In this document: positions 21,700 to 32,420 of the stretch, in pieces | Position numbering within the stretch: the stretch's first letter is position 1 | How the letters are laid out: each line of letters opens with the position of its first letter | DNA from: Albugo candida | Taxonomy: Eukaryota > Oomycota > Peronosporomycetes > Albuginales > Albuginaceae | Length of the DNA: 64,000 nt | Direction: 5' to 3' | Assembly (NCBI GenBank): GCA_905220665.1 | Contig: CAJNAR010000163.1 | Span: 1-64,000, forward strand | Position numbers and translations under genes: made by a program | Notes under the pieces: model-generated | Database searches by the model: none | Told to the model about the DNA's origin: nothing | What the model saw: the letters and a program-made list of their open reading frames with translations, nothing else

Positions 21700-23260
21700 A
21701 GATACTACAGGAGACCAGCGCCGTTCGAAAGCCAATCTTGCATCATGGAAATATTTCTAAGAAGCTTTATGCGGCTCGATACGAGTAGTTTTTGAAGATG
21801 CTGTATTTCGGCTTTAATCTCACTGAGCTGACTAAAATCTTGTTTGTATTGCGCCTTATATGTGTCAATTTCTTCTTTTATGTTGTTGTTTCGCCTGTAG
21901 CGAGGAAACACTCGAAGTCGTACTATCGGCGCTTACAAGTCCTTCATGTGCAATGGCTATTTGATTTAGTAGCTTCTCTATGGATGCTTTAAGACATTTT
22001 ATCTGATTACAAGCTTCATTGACGTGAGAAGCAAGCTCTTTCGCTTCATCGTACTTCTTTTTCAGTAAAACTTCTTGCACCGAATCGCGTCATTATTCGG
22101 ATAATGCACTTTTATGCTTCGTATGCTTTAGCAGGATCGTTCAGTATCGCAATATCAGGACGATACGAGTTTTTCTGCTTCCGCTGGACTCTTTTTAAAA
22201 ACTTTGGCGCCTTGTGCTCATCCTTGTGCCTGCATAGCCCACTTTTCATCCAGCTGCCGAGCTGCTGCTCCTGAATCTTGTTCTCTAATCATGTATACCA
22301 TTATGGTGATTTCATTGTCTCGCTGTCACACTAGCTGCTCGAACTCCTCGAGGCTTCCTAGAAACTCCTAATTCAGTTGATTTTAGTCCTAAAAACTTTT
22401 ACGGGAGCACCGGCTTCAAATAAGAACTCAAATAACTTGTGCCTTTCGCCAGGATTTCCAAACACGTTCTCATTTTTGCATACGTGAATTCCTCATAAAA
22501 AACGTGCATCTGACGCTGTATCATTTACAAATTCTTCCCACCATACATACGATTTTTCGCGTTCATGGGTCTTCGATTCTCCTCTTCTTTTTACGCTCCA
22601 AAATGATCTAAATAAGATGGGACTCAACAACGATCTGAAATCATTAGTACGCACCATATCCCCACGCGGATTCGATAATTCTTCTTTGTAGTGAGGCAGC
22701 TGAGCTTTCAGCTTACAAATGACGACATGCGGATCCAATTCCTCATTGAAGAGAAGTGTCAGACGATACCGGTCTCTGATAGGTCGTCAACGGCTTGAGT
22801 TTCAACTGCATGACCATTACAGGTTAAGTCTGACCTCACCTGAACGGCTGTTTGGTGACAACATGATAGATGGGATGAGTAGAGACGCTCACCACCTGGG
22901 TCCAGACGTACGTCATGTGAAACGAGACTTAGTCAAGTTTGTAAAGGCGTTGCACATGCATGTTGTAGTATTGGCAAACAAGCTTGATGCTAGGTATATT
23001 TTACTTCTACTTAACAAGTGCATATCGAATACTTTCAACGAATACTTTCAGCAAAGTTTGTTCACTATATCTGTACGAACAGAGAATGCATTCATATGGA
23101 GCTTCCAAATGCTGGTACTCATATGGGATTCTCGCTGGCAGTTCTTCTTTGACACCGTATTGGCTCATCGCAACAAGTACAATAGATTTCGTCGAGCATA
23201 TCTTCGATAATTTTCGAAATTTCATCAGCTCTGGTATAGCTGCGACAAGCATTCATACAA
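21700..23260 (-). pseudogene. KIF6/KIF9-type kinesin pseudogene
   Basis: Minus strand: a degraded motor end (ARIPYEYQHLE, about 23130), then the family-typical neck LFNEELDPHVVICKLKAQL and HYKEELSNPRGD (22670-22750), and FVNDTASDARFL (about 22495). The coiled-coil tail follows: LLKKKYDEAKELASHVNEAC and IDTYKAQYKQDFSQLSEIKA, then EIQHLQKLL with a terminal W (21705-22080). The neck and the I-x-x-x-K-x-x-Y-x-x-x-F tail helix resemble KIF6/KIF9 (kinesin-9) proteins, which work in motile flagella. Pieces lie in several frames with stops, and the catalytic part of the motor is not visible. Confidence 0.6.
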
Positions 23261-23899
23261 GAAGATGTCATTCAAACCCTACCATATGATGTACTCTGTA
23301 CAAGTAAATTTTGGATCAATCCACATAACCTGTATGAGTGTAGGCTGCGTTGATTACTCATAAATGTGAAAGGGAAGGTGATGAGAGAAAATGGAATGAC
23401 AAAGACGGATGAAACCAGTAAAATTCTATACAGATGCTTTACAACTCATAAGCTGGATGATACTGAATGGAAAAGCAATCTGCTCATATTCTGTTAAAGG
23501 ACATTTCACTAGCAGGCTACCTACTCTTTTTGCACTGTAAGTACCATACGAAACGCTATCATCCAGTATGCATTTCAGAATTATTGGTCACGAATCATCT
23601 CACCGACCTATTGATCGAGTATCAGCTTACCATACTCGTAGTGATTGAGCATGCGACCGTATCTCGAGTCAGATAAAGTACATCGGATCAGGAAGTACTA
23701 AATTTAGTATGTCAACAGGTTCTGCCTTTTCACAACCCCAATCTCACAAATGCACAGCCTTTTCGCGCACCTTGGCGTCTTATTTCATTCAAGTGCCGGG
23801 ATGTGATAAAGATATTATGTGTTTTTATTCACGATATTGCCTACAACCTCACCCTTTTGCTTTCCCTATATGCTGCCATCCGTCAAGGTGCATGAAAAT
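23261..23899. other. Stretch without recognisable gene
   Basis: Short ORFs only (23467-23676 and 23709-23915 plus), with no signal peptide or domain I can defend. It might contain the lost N-terminal motor region of the adjacent kinesin relic, but I could not find P-loop or switch motifs. Confidence 0.4.
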
Positions 23900-25443
23900 T
23901 TCAATTGCAGCATGATAAAAGTATTTATACAGTCTACGAAGGAAGCCTGATCACCTCACTGTGATGAAAGTCATTATTAATATGATAAGCTCCAGTTGAT
24001 CCTGGAATCCAAAAGCCTCTAAGATCTTGGAATATTGTTCAAATAGTTTTTGATGGCTTGACAAACGGCTGAAATGTCATTCTCTTCTGGCATTGCACAC
24101 TTATAAGGATAGAATTTCTGAAAATTCTCAAAGCCAGTTGAATGAAAAACTACATCTCTGACAAGCATTGTGGCAGCTCACATATGCTTATGTCTCCGCT
24201 GTCACATCACGCTCCACTAAATGAGCAAGTTTTTCAAATATTGTGATGTTGGCTGATGATATGTTGCGTCTTTTGGCCAAAAACAATAATAAAGTGGTAT
24301 CTTCGTACAAGGAGTTTGCTTGCATATCCAAAAAGCTGCAGTCAAGTCTTCCGGTATCAGTTCATGCAGACGTCCCAGTTTTCAAAGTAGCTTTCACGAT
24401 GCACGTCTGTATGAGTATTCTGCTATATGCAAATCAATAATACATGAATCCCTAGTAAAGGCATTTTTGCTGCAGCTTCTCGAAATAAGTGTCATTTCCC
24501 ATTCACTTTGAAGCGCAAACTAAGATGTCATCCCCTTATCAGTATAAATTTGGAAACATTTGACAATAATGGAATCAGCTTTTGAAAAACGGATACTGAG
24601 AAAGCTTTCGGGCCTCAGAAATAGCATTCTTGTTTGTCACGATCGAGAAGTTCAGTGAGACGATCAGACTGACCACATAGATGATGCAAGCGAGAAGCAC
24701 TCTATTATTAGCCTCCATACTCAGCATTACTACAATACACCCGTCATTTATAGTGCCAATCTACTTGTCTGTACTCGTACCCTACCTCAATGAGTTCTTC
24801 CTTGTGCCCGTCTGTCACGAAAAATACGTGTGAATGAAATCTCATGTAGATTCGTGTTCCCTGCATATAAAAATGTGAGCAGCTCGGCAATAAACCACGT
24901 CGCCATCATCTCCGTGATTTATTGCGCTATCGTGATGAAAAATAACTGCGATAGCGCTGAGAGAGATGTGATTATCTCGCCTATGCAGATGCTATCGACG
25001 ATTATATTAGCGGTCAGTTTCTTACAGAAAATGTCAGCGCAATTCGTAGCACTTCCGATTATGGTATGCAAGATGATAATTTGCACTCTTCCTATACATC
25101 GCCGTACTGATATAAGTATTGTTGTCTTATCATGAAAATTGAGCATGCTGTCTTCAGTAAACCACATTTCTTTAGCAGCGCGATCCAGCTTAATGCATTT
25201 TTTGATCTCGCCATTGTATCTTTACTTTTCCTATGAAACATTACACTTCTTAAGTAACCATTGGGATTGCGAAGATGTGAGTCCTGCGTTTTAGGAGCTC
25301 AGCATATTACCTTTTGGCTTGTTCACGAAGTGATTAGCATCTTTTGTGTTGGCAGGTGAGCGAAGACGGTCGCGTTCCAGGAAAATTGCCAAAACTGAGG
25401 TTTTATATCAGAAAAGGGGACCAGTAGAAGCCCCCAGTTCTCG

Positions 25444-26099
25444 CTAACCAGCTCCCACCCTCTTAAATACAGCACCCCTAAGTTATGATTGCGAGTTATG
25501 AATATTTTATACATCACGAGGTGTAACCGTGAGATTGATATTGCGCATTTGTGCGACGATACGCGCAGCCGTCAGAATATAACTTGAAATTTGTTGCCGC
25601 TCATGGATTTTGAGGGCACGGCATTGTGGATGTACGGCAGCATCTACGAAAGGCACGTCATTATGCTCAAGTTGATTGGCCTCAACAACCCATGAAACAT
25701 GTCTCCGTGTCCTAGCATTAGGCAAATTATCAGAGCAGACTGGCAGCCTGTCCACGGCTACCGCGTACACGTTTACGCTGCTGCAACTTCCATGTCGAAG
25801 CAGCTTAAAGGGTTTCCAACTATCCTTGTTCTTTTGCTTGTAATTACGAAGCCCTCATCTTGAGATTGACAGGTTGCTGCTAATCTAGCCTCTTCTAAAG
25901 TCGCGTAAGTAGTATCGAAGATGTCTTCGAATCGATTCATGGTTGGCAAAACGGAAGAGTTATGGTATGAAGAAATTTTCCAGCTTTCGCGTTTCGAACG
26001 GTCTATCATATATTCTGATGAGGGTACTCTCTTCAGCCAATCATAACTCGTAAGCATAACTTTGGGGTGCTGTACTCAAGAGGGGTGAGGGCTGGTTAG
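25444..26099 (-). mobile_element. Non-autonomous Mutator-like element with ~58-bp TIRs
   Basis: Left TIR 25444-25501 (ctaaccagctcccaccctct ...) and right TIR 26041-26099 (... gctggttag) are inverted copies, differing by eye at roughly one base in six. Flanks CAGTTCTCG and TGGTTCTCT agree at 6 of 9 positions, compatible with an aged 9-bp target duplication. On the minus strand, two frames encode pieces resembling a MULE transposase N-terminus: EEARLAATCQSQDEGFVITS, then AVHPQCRALKIHERQQ and VTPRDV. The catalytic DDE domain is missing. The block is absent from the paralogous site in copy 1. Confidence 0.7.
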
Positions 26100-27819
26100 T
26101 GGTTCTCTTAAGAAAATTAAAATCCTAACAAATCGTTAAGACTAAGAACCAAGTGCGACTAGAAACCTAAAGCACATTCTTTTGTCCTTCCAACATATTG
26201 CTCGCATCTTCTTTTGCGCATCTTCGTCTTGATGGAACAGATGATTTTTGATCCGATCATCATCACCATGATGTCTGACGAGGATCGTCAGTTCTCCCAT
26301 GTTTAATCGGGAGAAGTCTTTACTACACATTCTACAAACACAACAGAACTGAAATAAAGCGTGCTGGTTGATCGAGGCTTTCGATGCTTTACAACGGAAT
26401 TCCGACGCTCGCTCGAATTAACATCCCCCGCTAAGGAAGCGATCATTCTGATACTTACCAGAAAATACAAACGGCGCTATCTGACGGGTTGATTTGGGGG
26501 AGAGCCGGACCAAGGAGCGTTGGTCTTTAGACGCAAAATATCTCTATTAGAGTGGGGTGCACCACACAATGATGACCAGAGAGAAATTGCGTCAAATAGT
26601 TGTGCATCAATTGAGAAGCTCATAGCTTCTTCTCGGTTAATGTGCAACTAGAGCTCTCGATTTCGTAGAGAATGATCAGGATGCTCGGATGGTTCATTCT
26701 TGCATGATTCTAGCCATTATTTGGACATTCTATAAACAGATTTTACTCTCAAAAGGTTCTTTCATCGAAGTCTTTAAAGCTGACGCTACATATATCATTG
26801 CCTATTTCACCGCGGAGACCCATGGTTAAAACTTAATCAATAGTCAAATACTATCAAGATAATAAGCTACAGCTGACATGCACGCAACTCAAGTCGAATA
26901 CATTGATCGTGCTCAATGAAGAGAGCATGATCATCTAGAGCACGTTGCATAGGATGAGGTCACGACGGGTCTTTTTAAGCATTAACCCATGTGTTAATCA
27001 GGTGTAGTCCAACGTGATCGAGGGGCAAAGTTAGACAGAGAAGTACAGTTTCGGGAATTATATCATCAAATACGTGTGTGAGTTTTCCTTTGCAGCCTTC
27101 ATCGGCTTTTTAGTAAGCAGATCGTTCACTTGGTTGTCTCGAGCTTTATTCATGTCTTTAAGCATGAGCCTATCCAATGGCCAAACTTTTTGGTACAATT
27201 GTAAAAGAAGGCTTTCCTCTTAGCTCATCACAATTACTCAAATCTGATCTCATAAAAGTGCTATTTCGATCCGGAATTGATTTTGCATTCTAAAAATTCG
27301 CATCTCAATTGCGTCAAGCGATGCATCAGCGGAACCTTTCATTGGTTCCACCGTGGGACGTCCGTCTGTTGGAGCATGAGGATTCCGTTTGTTGGAATGA
27401 GCGCTAGACCAGTCCGCAAATCGAGATTTTCCGAGCTTCACATATCAAAATATGAGAAATCAAAGCCGGACTCGCTTCGCAATATGTTACGAAGCTTAGC
27501 GGAAACGTTTGTGCGGATGAATATACTAATTCTCGTTTTCATCATATTTTGACCGAACTAAACAACTGTTTTAGATACGTTCGATCTGAGATTAAGGTCA
27601 TGTCCCATTCATCAGAACGGACGCTCACGGATGTCGAGTCTTTATCAGTCCTCAGCTCCCACGTGCCTCCTTATGCGGGATATACAGTACAGGCTATTAG
27701 TTAATTCTCATACGTAAGGCAGCGAGGGTGTTTGGAAAGGGAAACAGTACGATTTGTTGTGCTTTTTTTTCTGAAAGAGTTTCTCAACTCCGTGACTAAC
27801 TTGCAATTAACATGAAAGC

Positions 27820-28032
27820 ATGGATGCTGGGGGAGAAAGCTTGCGGACCAATTTTCAAGCTTTCTCTCCAATTCGTACTAGAGACATTAGAAGAAGCTCT
27901 ATCGGAATTTATAAGCAATCGTACCTCTTCCATCTTAGGTTGAGAAGCGACATTACGAGCGAAAGTCCGCCAAAGATATCTCCAAAACGGGGCAGAAAGA
28001 AAGCTTCTATTTCTATCAATTCAGCTGAGTGA
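27820..28032 (+). CDS. Conserved duplicated ORF, unknown (paralogue at 11538)
   Basis: ORF of 70 aa starting at ATG 27820; basic, with QAFSPIRTRDIRRSSIG and a KKASISIN end that match the copy-1 ORF at 11538-11879. The middle is diverged. It ends 66 bp before the secreted ORF at 28099. Could be an exon of one gene with it. No family recognised. Confidence 0.3.
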   Translation: MDAGGESLRTNFQAFSPIRTRDIRRSSIGIYKQSYLFHLRLRSDITSESPPKISPKRGRKKASISINSAE

Positions 28033-28098
28033 AAACTCGGTTTTACTGGATCTGATCGAGAACCATGTTTTTCGGAACAATTTTCGATACAGAAAAAA

Positions 28099-28302
28099 AT
28101 GAGAATTTCCGTAGTACTCAGAGCGACGGTTATTTGTTTCAAAGTGTTGTTGGCTGATCATGCAAGAGGTCTTTTGTCTCGCAAACGTCTCAAAAGGTTT
28201 CCAGACGCATTAATATTATGCTTCACTCGACTTTGGATGTGCAAAATTGTATGTGAGAAAGCGTGGAGAAGGTATTACGTGAATAAACAAAATCTCCCTT
28301 GA
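28099..28302 (+). CDS. Small secreted protein candidate, 67 aa (paralogue at 11928)
   Basis: ATG at 28099 opens MRISVVLRATVICFKVLLAD, a fair signal peptide although interrupted by Arg and Lys. It is followed by ARGLLSRKRLKRF, cysteines in LCFTRLWMCKIVC, and a C-terminal extension (WRRYYVNKQNLP) that copy 1 lacks because of an earlier stop. The gapless alignment with the 11928 ORF over 55 residues is the main evidence that both are real. Unknown family. Confidence 0.45.
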   Translation: MRISVVLRATVICFKVLLADHARGLLSRKRLKRFPDALILCFTRLWMCKIVCEKAWRRYYVNKQNLP

Positions 28303-28963
28303 AACTGCTTTTAGCACATATGGACGACCCATCTTGGTAATTTCGCTCCATTTGTATCCTGTATTGCTTATCCATTACGCCTGCTCCAATTGGTTGCTCT
28401 TCCACCCAGATTTTGACGTGGAAACCACGACGTGAGCATTTGCTGCCTTCCATCGAAAATCATCTACGATAGATCACTAAAATTACTGACTTGTAGCTTT
28501 ACGCTTGAGCAGAACGCATCATAATGGGACTACGAATCAATGCGACTGCTCTGAACAATGTGGAGTGGATGTGGATGTCGTAGCATAGCACATTCCAGCG
28601 CTTAAAAGCAATTAGAGAAATCTAGGAAACGGGTTGTTGGCTTCATCAAATGAAAGGAATGTACATGAACACACCCTATTAGTGTTAAAGCAACTGTAGA
28701 TCGACTCAGGATTTAGAGGGTCATATGCAGCTACGTGCCTAATTGTAAACTGACGAATTATGCGAGTGTCTGTGTCGCGTAGGTCTGGAAACGCAAAGAC
28801 ATACCCTTAAAAAAAATTAATCGTCTTGGTGCGAAACGCGCTGCTTAAGATCTTTAGAACGAGCAGAATTGATCTACACGTATATCGCTTTCAGTGATGC
28901 TGTGAATGCATGACGATCGTTTATTCTTGATAAAGATAAAACGTCTGTTGCCTTCACTGTGAA

Positions 28964-29152
28964 TTGAATGAGTCTCTCATTCTTGCAAAAGTCGGAAGAT
29001 ATAGCATCTCAAACTGCGGGCATTTATTTCAGCTTGATGCTCGTTTCTCTATCTATGAGCCCTTCACACCTTTCTCCAAAGTCGAGGTATATAACGAAAA
29101 GGTAATCAAGTCTCAACTGAACAAATATATCAATCCTTTTTCCTGTATGTAG
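28964..29152 (+). CDS. Duplicated exon, unknown (matches 12670 region)
   Basis: Open frame of 62 aa from ATG 28964, containing FQLDARFSIYEPFTPFSKVE and ending FSCM. The LD-x-RF-x-x-YEPF core is shared with copy 1. A tatttcag acceptor-like site inside the frame (about 29028-29035) corresponds to the taatttcag of copy 1, so the real exon may start there. No domain recognised. Confidence 0.3.
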   Translation: MNESLILAKVGRYSISNCGHLFQLDARFSIYEPFTPFSKVEVYNEKVIKSQLNKYINPFSCM

Positions 29153-29169
29153 ATCACCTGGACTTTTGG

Positions 29170-29436
29170 TTGAAGATTCTAGAGATAAAATTGTCTCTCA
29201 TTTTGATTATTACACACGTGGTCAAGGTACTAGGCGATGAGAAGTTCTTTCCAATCAATGCGTTTTCTACAGCTAAGTGTTTGATTGAAAAGCCAAAGAT
29301 TTGTCGAGCTCATTGCTTGTTTAAGGTAACTGATAATCCAAGCTTTTCGAAACAATCTGCATTCGATCTGGAAAGCGGTAACGCTGTAAGAGGCACCAAA
29401 TTCTTGGAAAGTATCCGATTGTTTCCTTTTCCCTAG
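29170..29436 (+). pseudogene. Secreted-type ORF lacking an ATG
   Basis: The frame reads KLSLILIITHVVKVLGDEKF, a signal-peptide-like start, then KPKICRAHCLFK and a polar C-terminus ending LFPFP (stop 29434-29436). The codon aligned with the copy-1 ATG (12819, atgaag) is ATA here. Copy 1 has the ATG but stops after about 11 codons. Each copy is therefore broken in a different way. Confidence 0.35.
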
Positions 29437-30189
29437 AAAATTAGCTAGCTAGCTGAATCTTCGTTGAGATAGCATGATCATTTAATTTGCTTGCGTCGAC
29501 TTCGCTACCTGGACTTGCGGTCCTAAGCTGATGCAGGTCCATTTATTTTTTTCTATTCAATTGCTTTTCTCTATTTTAATATTTAAATTTGAATTGCACT
29601 TTCATATTCACAAACTTGATGCTAATCGCTTAGAAATATGTCAAATCACCGAAACTAAATTGTCCGCCTAAAAGATTTCTGAGCATATTGATATTGACAT
29701 TGATATTGACAATGCTAATCTGCTTCAGCTGAGGTGGTCTCTACCTTTTCTTCAGTCGGGATTTGCTAAAGATCGACGTACCATTCACCGTACCCATGTT
29801 TAGTGACATTGACCACCGATCATTCTGGTAACTTAATTACAAAAGTGGCATGCAGCACCAAAAGGTCTTGAGGTGGTCACCAGATATCCATAGACTCGAA
29901 ATTCATAGGAATAGTGTGCAATACTTGAGGCTTTCAAAAATCGACTGATTCACATGCTGCACATGCTACGTTTGACTCCCGATTGATGCATTGTAGAGAA
30001 AATTTCGTTCATTGGAAATTATGACTTCCTTATCATATCAATACCATAGCCTTGATCGATCCCTAAACATCTGGGAATGCATATATTTTTATTGAGCTTG
30101 ATTGAGCTATCTTGATATCCTCGGCCATTGTGTCAAAATAAACTATATGTATCATATCGATCAATCTATCTAAATCTGTATCTGCCAAC

Positions 30190-31712
30190 TCGTCTTTGGC
30201 ACCCATCATTCGTTGCGCTAGCAATTGCACCCTGATTGTCCTCATACACAGTAATTGCGGACTCTTGCTACAGTCCCAATTCATCCAGAACACTCTTGAT
30301 CCATGTGACCTCTTGTACACAAAGAGATAGCGCAACATATTCTGCTTCGGCGGTACTCAAAGCAACAAGTCAATGTAATGTTGACTTGCAAATGACAGGA
30401 GATCCAGTAATCATAACCATGATCCCTGACATTGATCAACGATTTTCTTTGGATACAACCCAATCCGCGTCGCTATGCGCACAAATTTGTAGATATGGGC
30501 CAGATCGAAACCAAATTCCACTTGATTTTGTTTTCTTTAGATATCGCAGCGCTCGATTCTAATGTTCCTCAGTTGGGTTAGATGTCGACTTAGCTGACAC
30601 ACAGCAAATATAATTTTAGGTCTTTTCCCATTCGCAATGTACAGTAATGATCTAACCAACGACCGGAAAGGTCATTCCTTCATCCGTGGGTCTTTCGTCT
30701 CACTTTTCGTCAATGACTGACCCACAACTTCTGGGTGTATACTGGCTTCGAGTCGACTTGATTGAACTTTTAGATCCTTCTCGAAATGTCAGCTGCCTGC
30801 GAGATCTTCATCATTCTCTTACGTTGGCTATACTCAGCTTCCATGCCAAGGATGTATCTCACTTGATCATATGTCTTGAGTGAAATTCGTTCTCCAATTG
30901 GAACGCGATGTTGTTAATCACTCCAAGACCTTTTGCTGCTATCAATAGATCGTCAAACTACAAAACAATGTACGTGAACTCATGTTCCGCATGTCGAACA
31001 AAGATGCAAGAATACGTCCTGCATCGAATCAATCCTAGCTTTATCTCAAATGAATTTTAAATCATCTTGTACCATGTGACAGCTGCTTTTCTTTAGGCCA
31101 TCTGAACTTCGGTTCAACTTGAAAACATGGCTCGGTTGAACCGATACTCCTTCCGGTGGCCAAATGAATACGTCTTCTTCCAGTACCATTAAGAAATGCC
31201 GTATACACATCATATTGCTGCGCATGATAGCCTCGGTGATAGCACACAGTCTAGAATACACGAATTGGATCCAAACTTGCAACAGGAGAGTACGTGCCAA
31301 AGTAGTCTACACCAGGAGTTGTCTATAGCGTAGTGCAACGAGGCTTGCTTCAAAACGTAGGATTTCTCCTTTTTCATTCTCCTTGATTGAAAAAAATCAC
31401 TTGGTGCCGATCACTTTCTGACTTTGTTGAGTGTTTTACCACGGTCCAAGTTGACTTTTCCTCCAAAGCTGCCAATTTTACTTTGATAGCTTCAAACCCC
31501 TGCTCCACTTCAAGCAATTTCTGTACACCATGATAGCAACTTGGTACTTCCAACGCTTCATTAACTTCTTCATCTTCGATTATGTATCGTTTCTTCAGTC
31601 GTCCAGTACCTTCAACTGAATCGCTCTGATAAGGGACGATAGAGCTTGAGGGACCAGCGTCCAAGACTGGTAATTGCGGCTTGAGAGTCTTTTGGAACAG
31701 TTGAGAATTCAA
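30190..31712 (-). mobile_element. Ty1/copia pol fragment (RT to RNase H), minus strand
   Basis: Minus-strand order: IKVKLAALEEKSTWTVVKHS (about 31450), KENEKGEILRF and VDYFGTYSPVASLDPIRV (about 31270-31380). Then LEEDVFIWPPEGVSVQPSHV (about 31130-31190), FDDLLIAAKGLGVINNIAFQ (about 30900-30960, replacing the usual Y-V-D-D), and TAEAEYVALSLCVQEVTWIK (about 30300-30360). The last piece reads VYEDNQGAIA (about 30235). Frameshifts and stops are frequent. The right-to-left order RT then RNase H is normal for copia; LTRs are not seen on this strand. Confidence 0.85.
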
Positions 31713-31960
31713 TAGGAGTCCGCAATTACTGTGTATGAGGACAATCAGGGTGCAATTGCTATTGCAAAGAATGATGGGTAAAGCATATCGACATTCGTCA
31801 TCATTTTGTCCGTGAGCACGTGGAATTCGGAAATATCCAAGTGAACTATGTTAATTCAAAGTGCCAAGTGGCTGATTGATTGACCATGCCAGTAGCGACG
31901 AAGCAATTCCGAGTGTTGTTGACAAACGTTGGAGATCAAGTCGAGGGAGAGTGTTGGTGG
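31712..31960 (+). mobile_element. Ty1/copia RNase H 3' end and start of a 3' LTR, plus strand
   Basis: Plus strand from 31722: TVYEDNQGAIAIAKNDG and a stop, then after a frame change KHIDIRHHFVREHVEFGNIQ and KCQVAD, the conserved copia C-terminus. A purine tract gagggagag and tgttggtgg (about 31951) follow, a typical copia LTR start. The first ~50 bp repeat, in opposite orientation, the sequence at 30205-30262. Two copia pieces thus face each other. Confidence 0.75.
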
Positions 31961-32224
31961 TGTAGATCATATTGGACAATGAAGGCCATGCTAAAGATTA
32001 TAATATTGACGCAAGCCGATAATTTCTGTACTACAGATCCTCCTTCTCTCCCGAAATTTATGTACGGTGGAAAGAAGATAGGGGTCATGGGTTCTTTACA
32101 ATTACTGACGGCGTCGGGACAAAGAGTAGTAAAAACACTTAGCTATCTTGCAACGAACAATACAAATGGATACTAGCCTACCTAATTATGTAACGAACAT
32201 GAACCTGGCTTACTTAATTGCTTC

Positions 32225-32420
32225 TTACGAGACGCCATTGTTTTTTTGACTTCACACCCTCTAGACAGTTTCATCTGCTATTATTGACAAGTATTGCGTT
32301 ACAAGATCTTTCACTGCTTATATTACGAGACGCCATTGTTTTTTTGACTTCACACCCTCTAGACAGTTTCATCTGCTATTATTGACAAGTATTGCGTTAC
32401 AAGATCTTTCACTGCTTATA
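32225..32420. repeat. Perfect 98-bp tandem duplication
   Basis: The unit from ttacgagacgccattg to actgcttata is present twice without a mismatch that I can see (32225-32322 and 32323-32420). It may be a very recent duplication or an assembly artefact. It lies downstream of the copia fragment and may belong to its LTR region. Confidence 0.95.

Larger units (their letters stand above)
23900..30180. repeat. Segmental duplication, copy 2
   Basis: Diverged direct copy of 8250-13720 (anchors given there). It is longer because of the Mutator-like element at 25444-26099 and nearby unique sequence (about 25357-26270). It lacks the SINE of copy 1. The right edge (about 30180) lies directly against a Ty1/copia fragment. 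ORFs kept in both copies are listed separately; elsewhere frames are short and shifted. Confidence 0.85.

Noticed and set aside
23467..23915. Two plus-strand ORFs as genes
   Set aside because: Non-ATG or composition-neutral frames without signal peptide, domain or paralogue.
28160..28200. RxLR effector motif in RGLLSRKRLKR / RGFLSRNRPRR
   Set aside because: The spacing does not fit R-x-L-R, no acidic EER follows, and Albugo secreted proteins generally do not use this motif.
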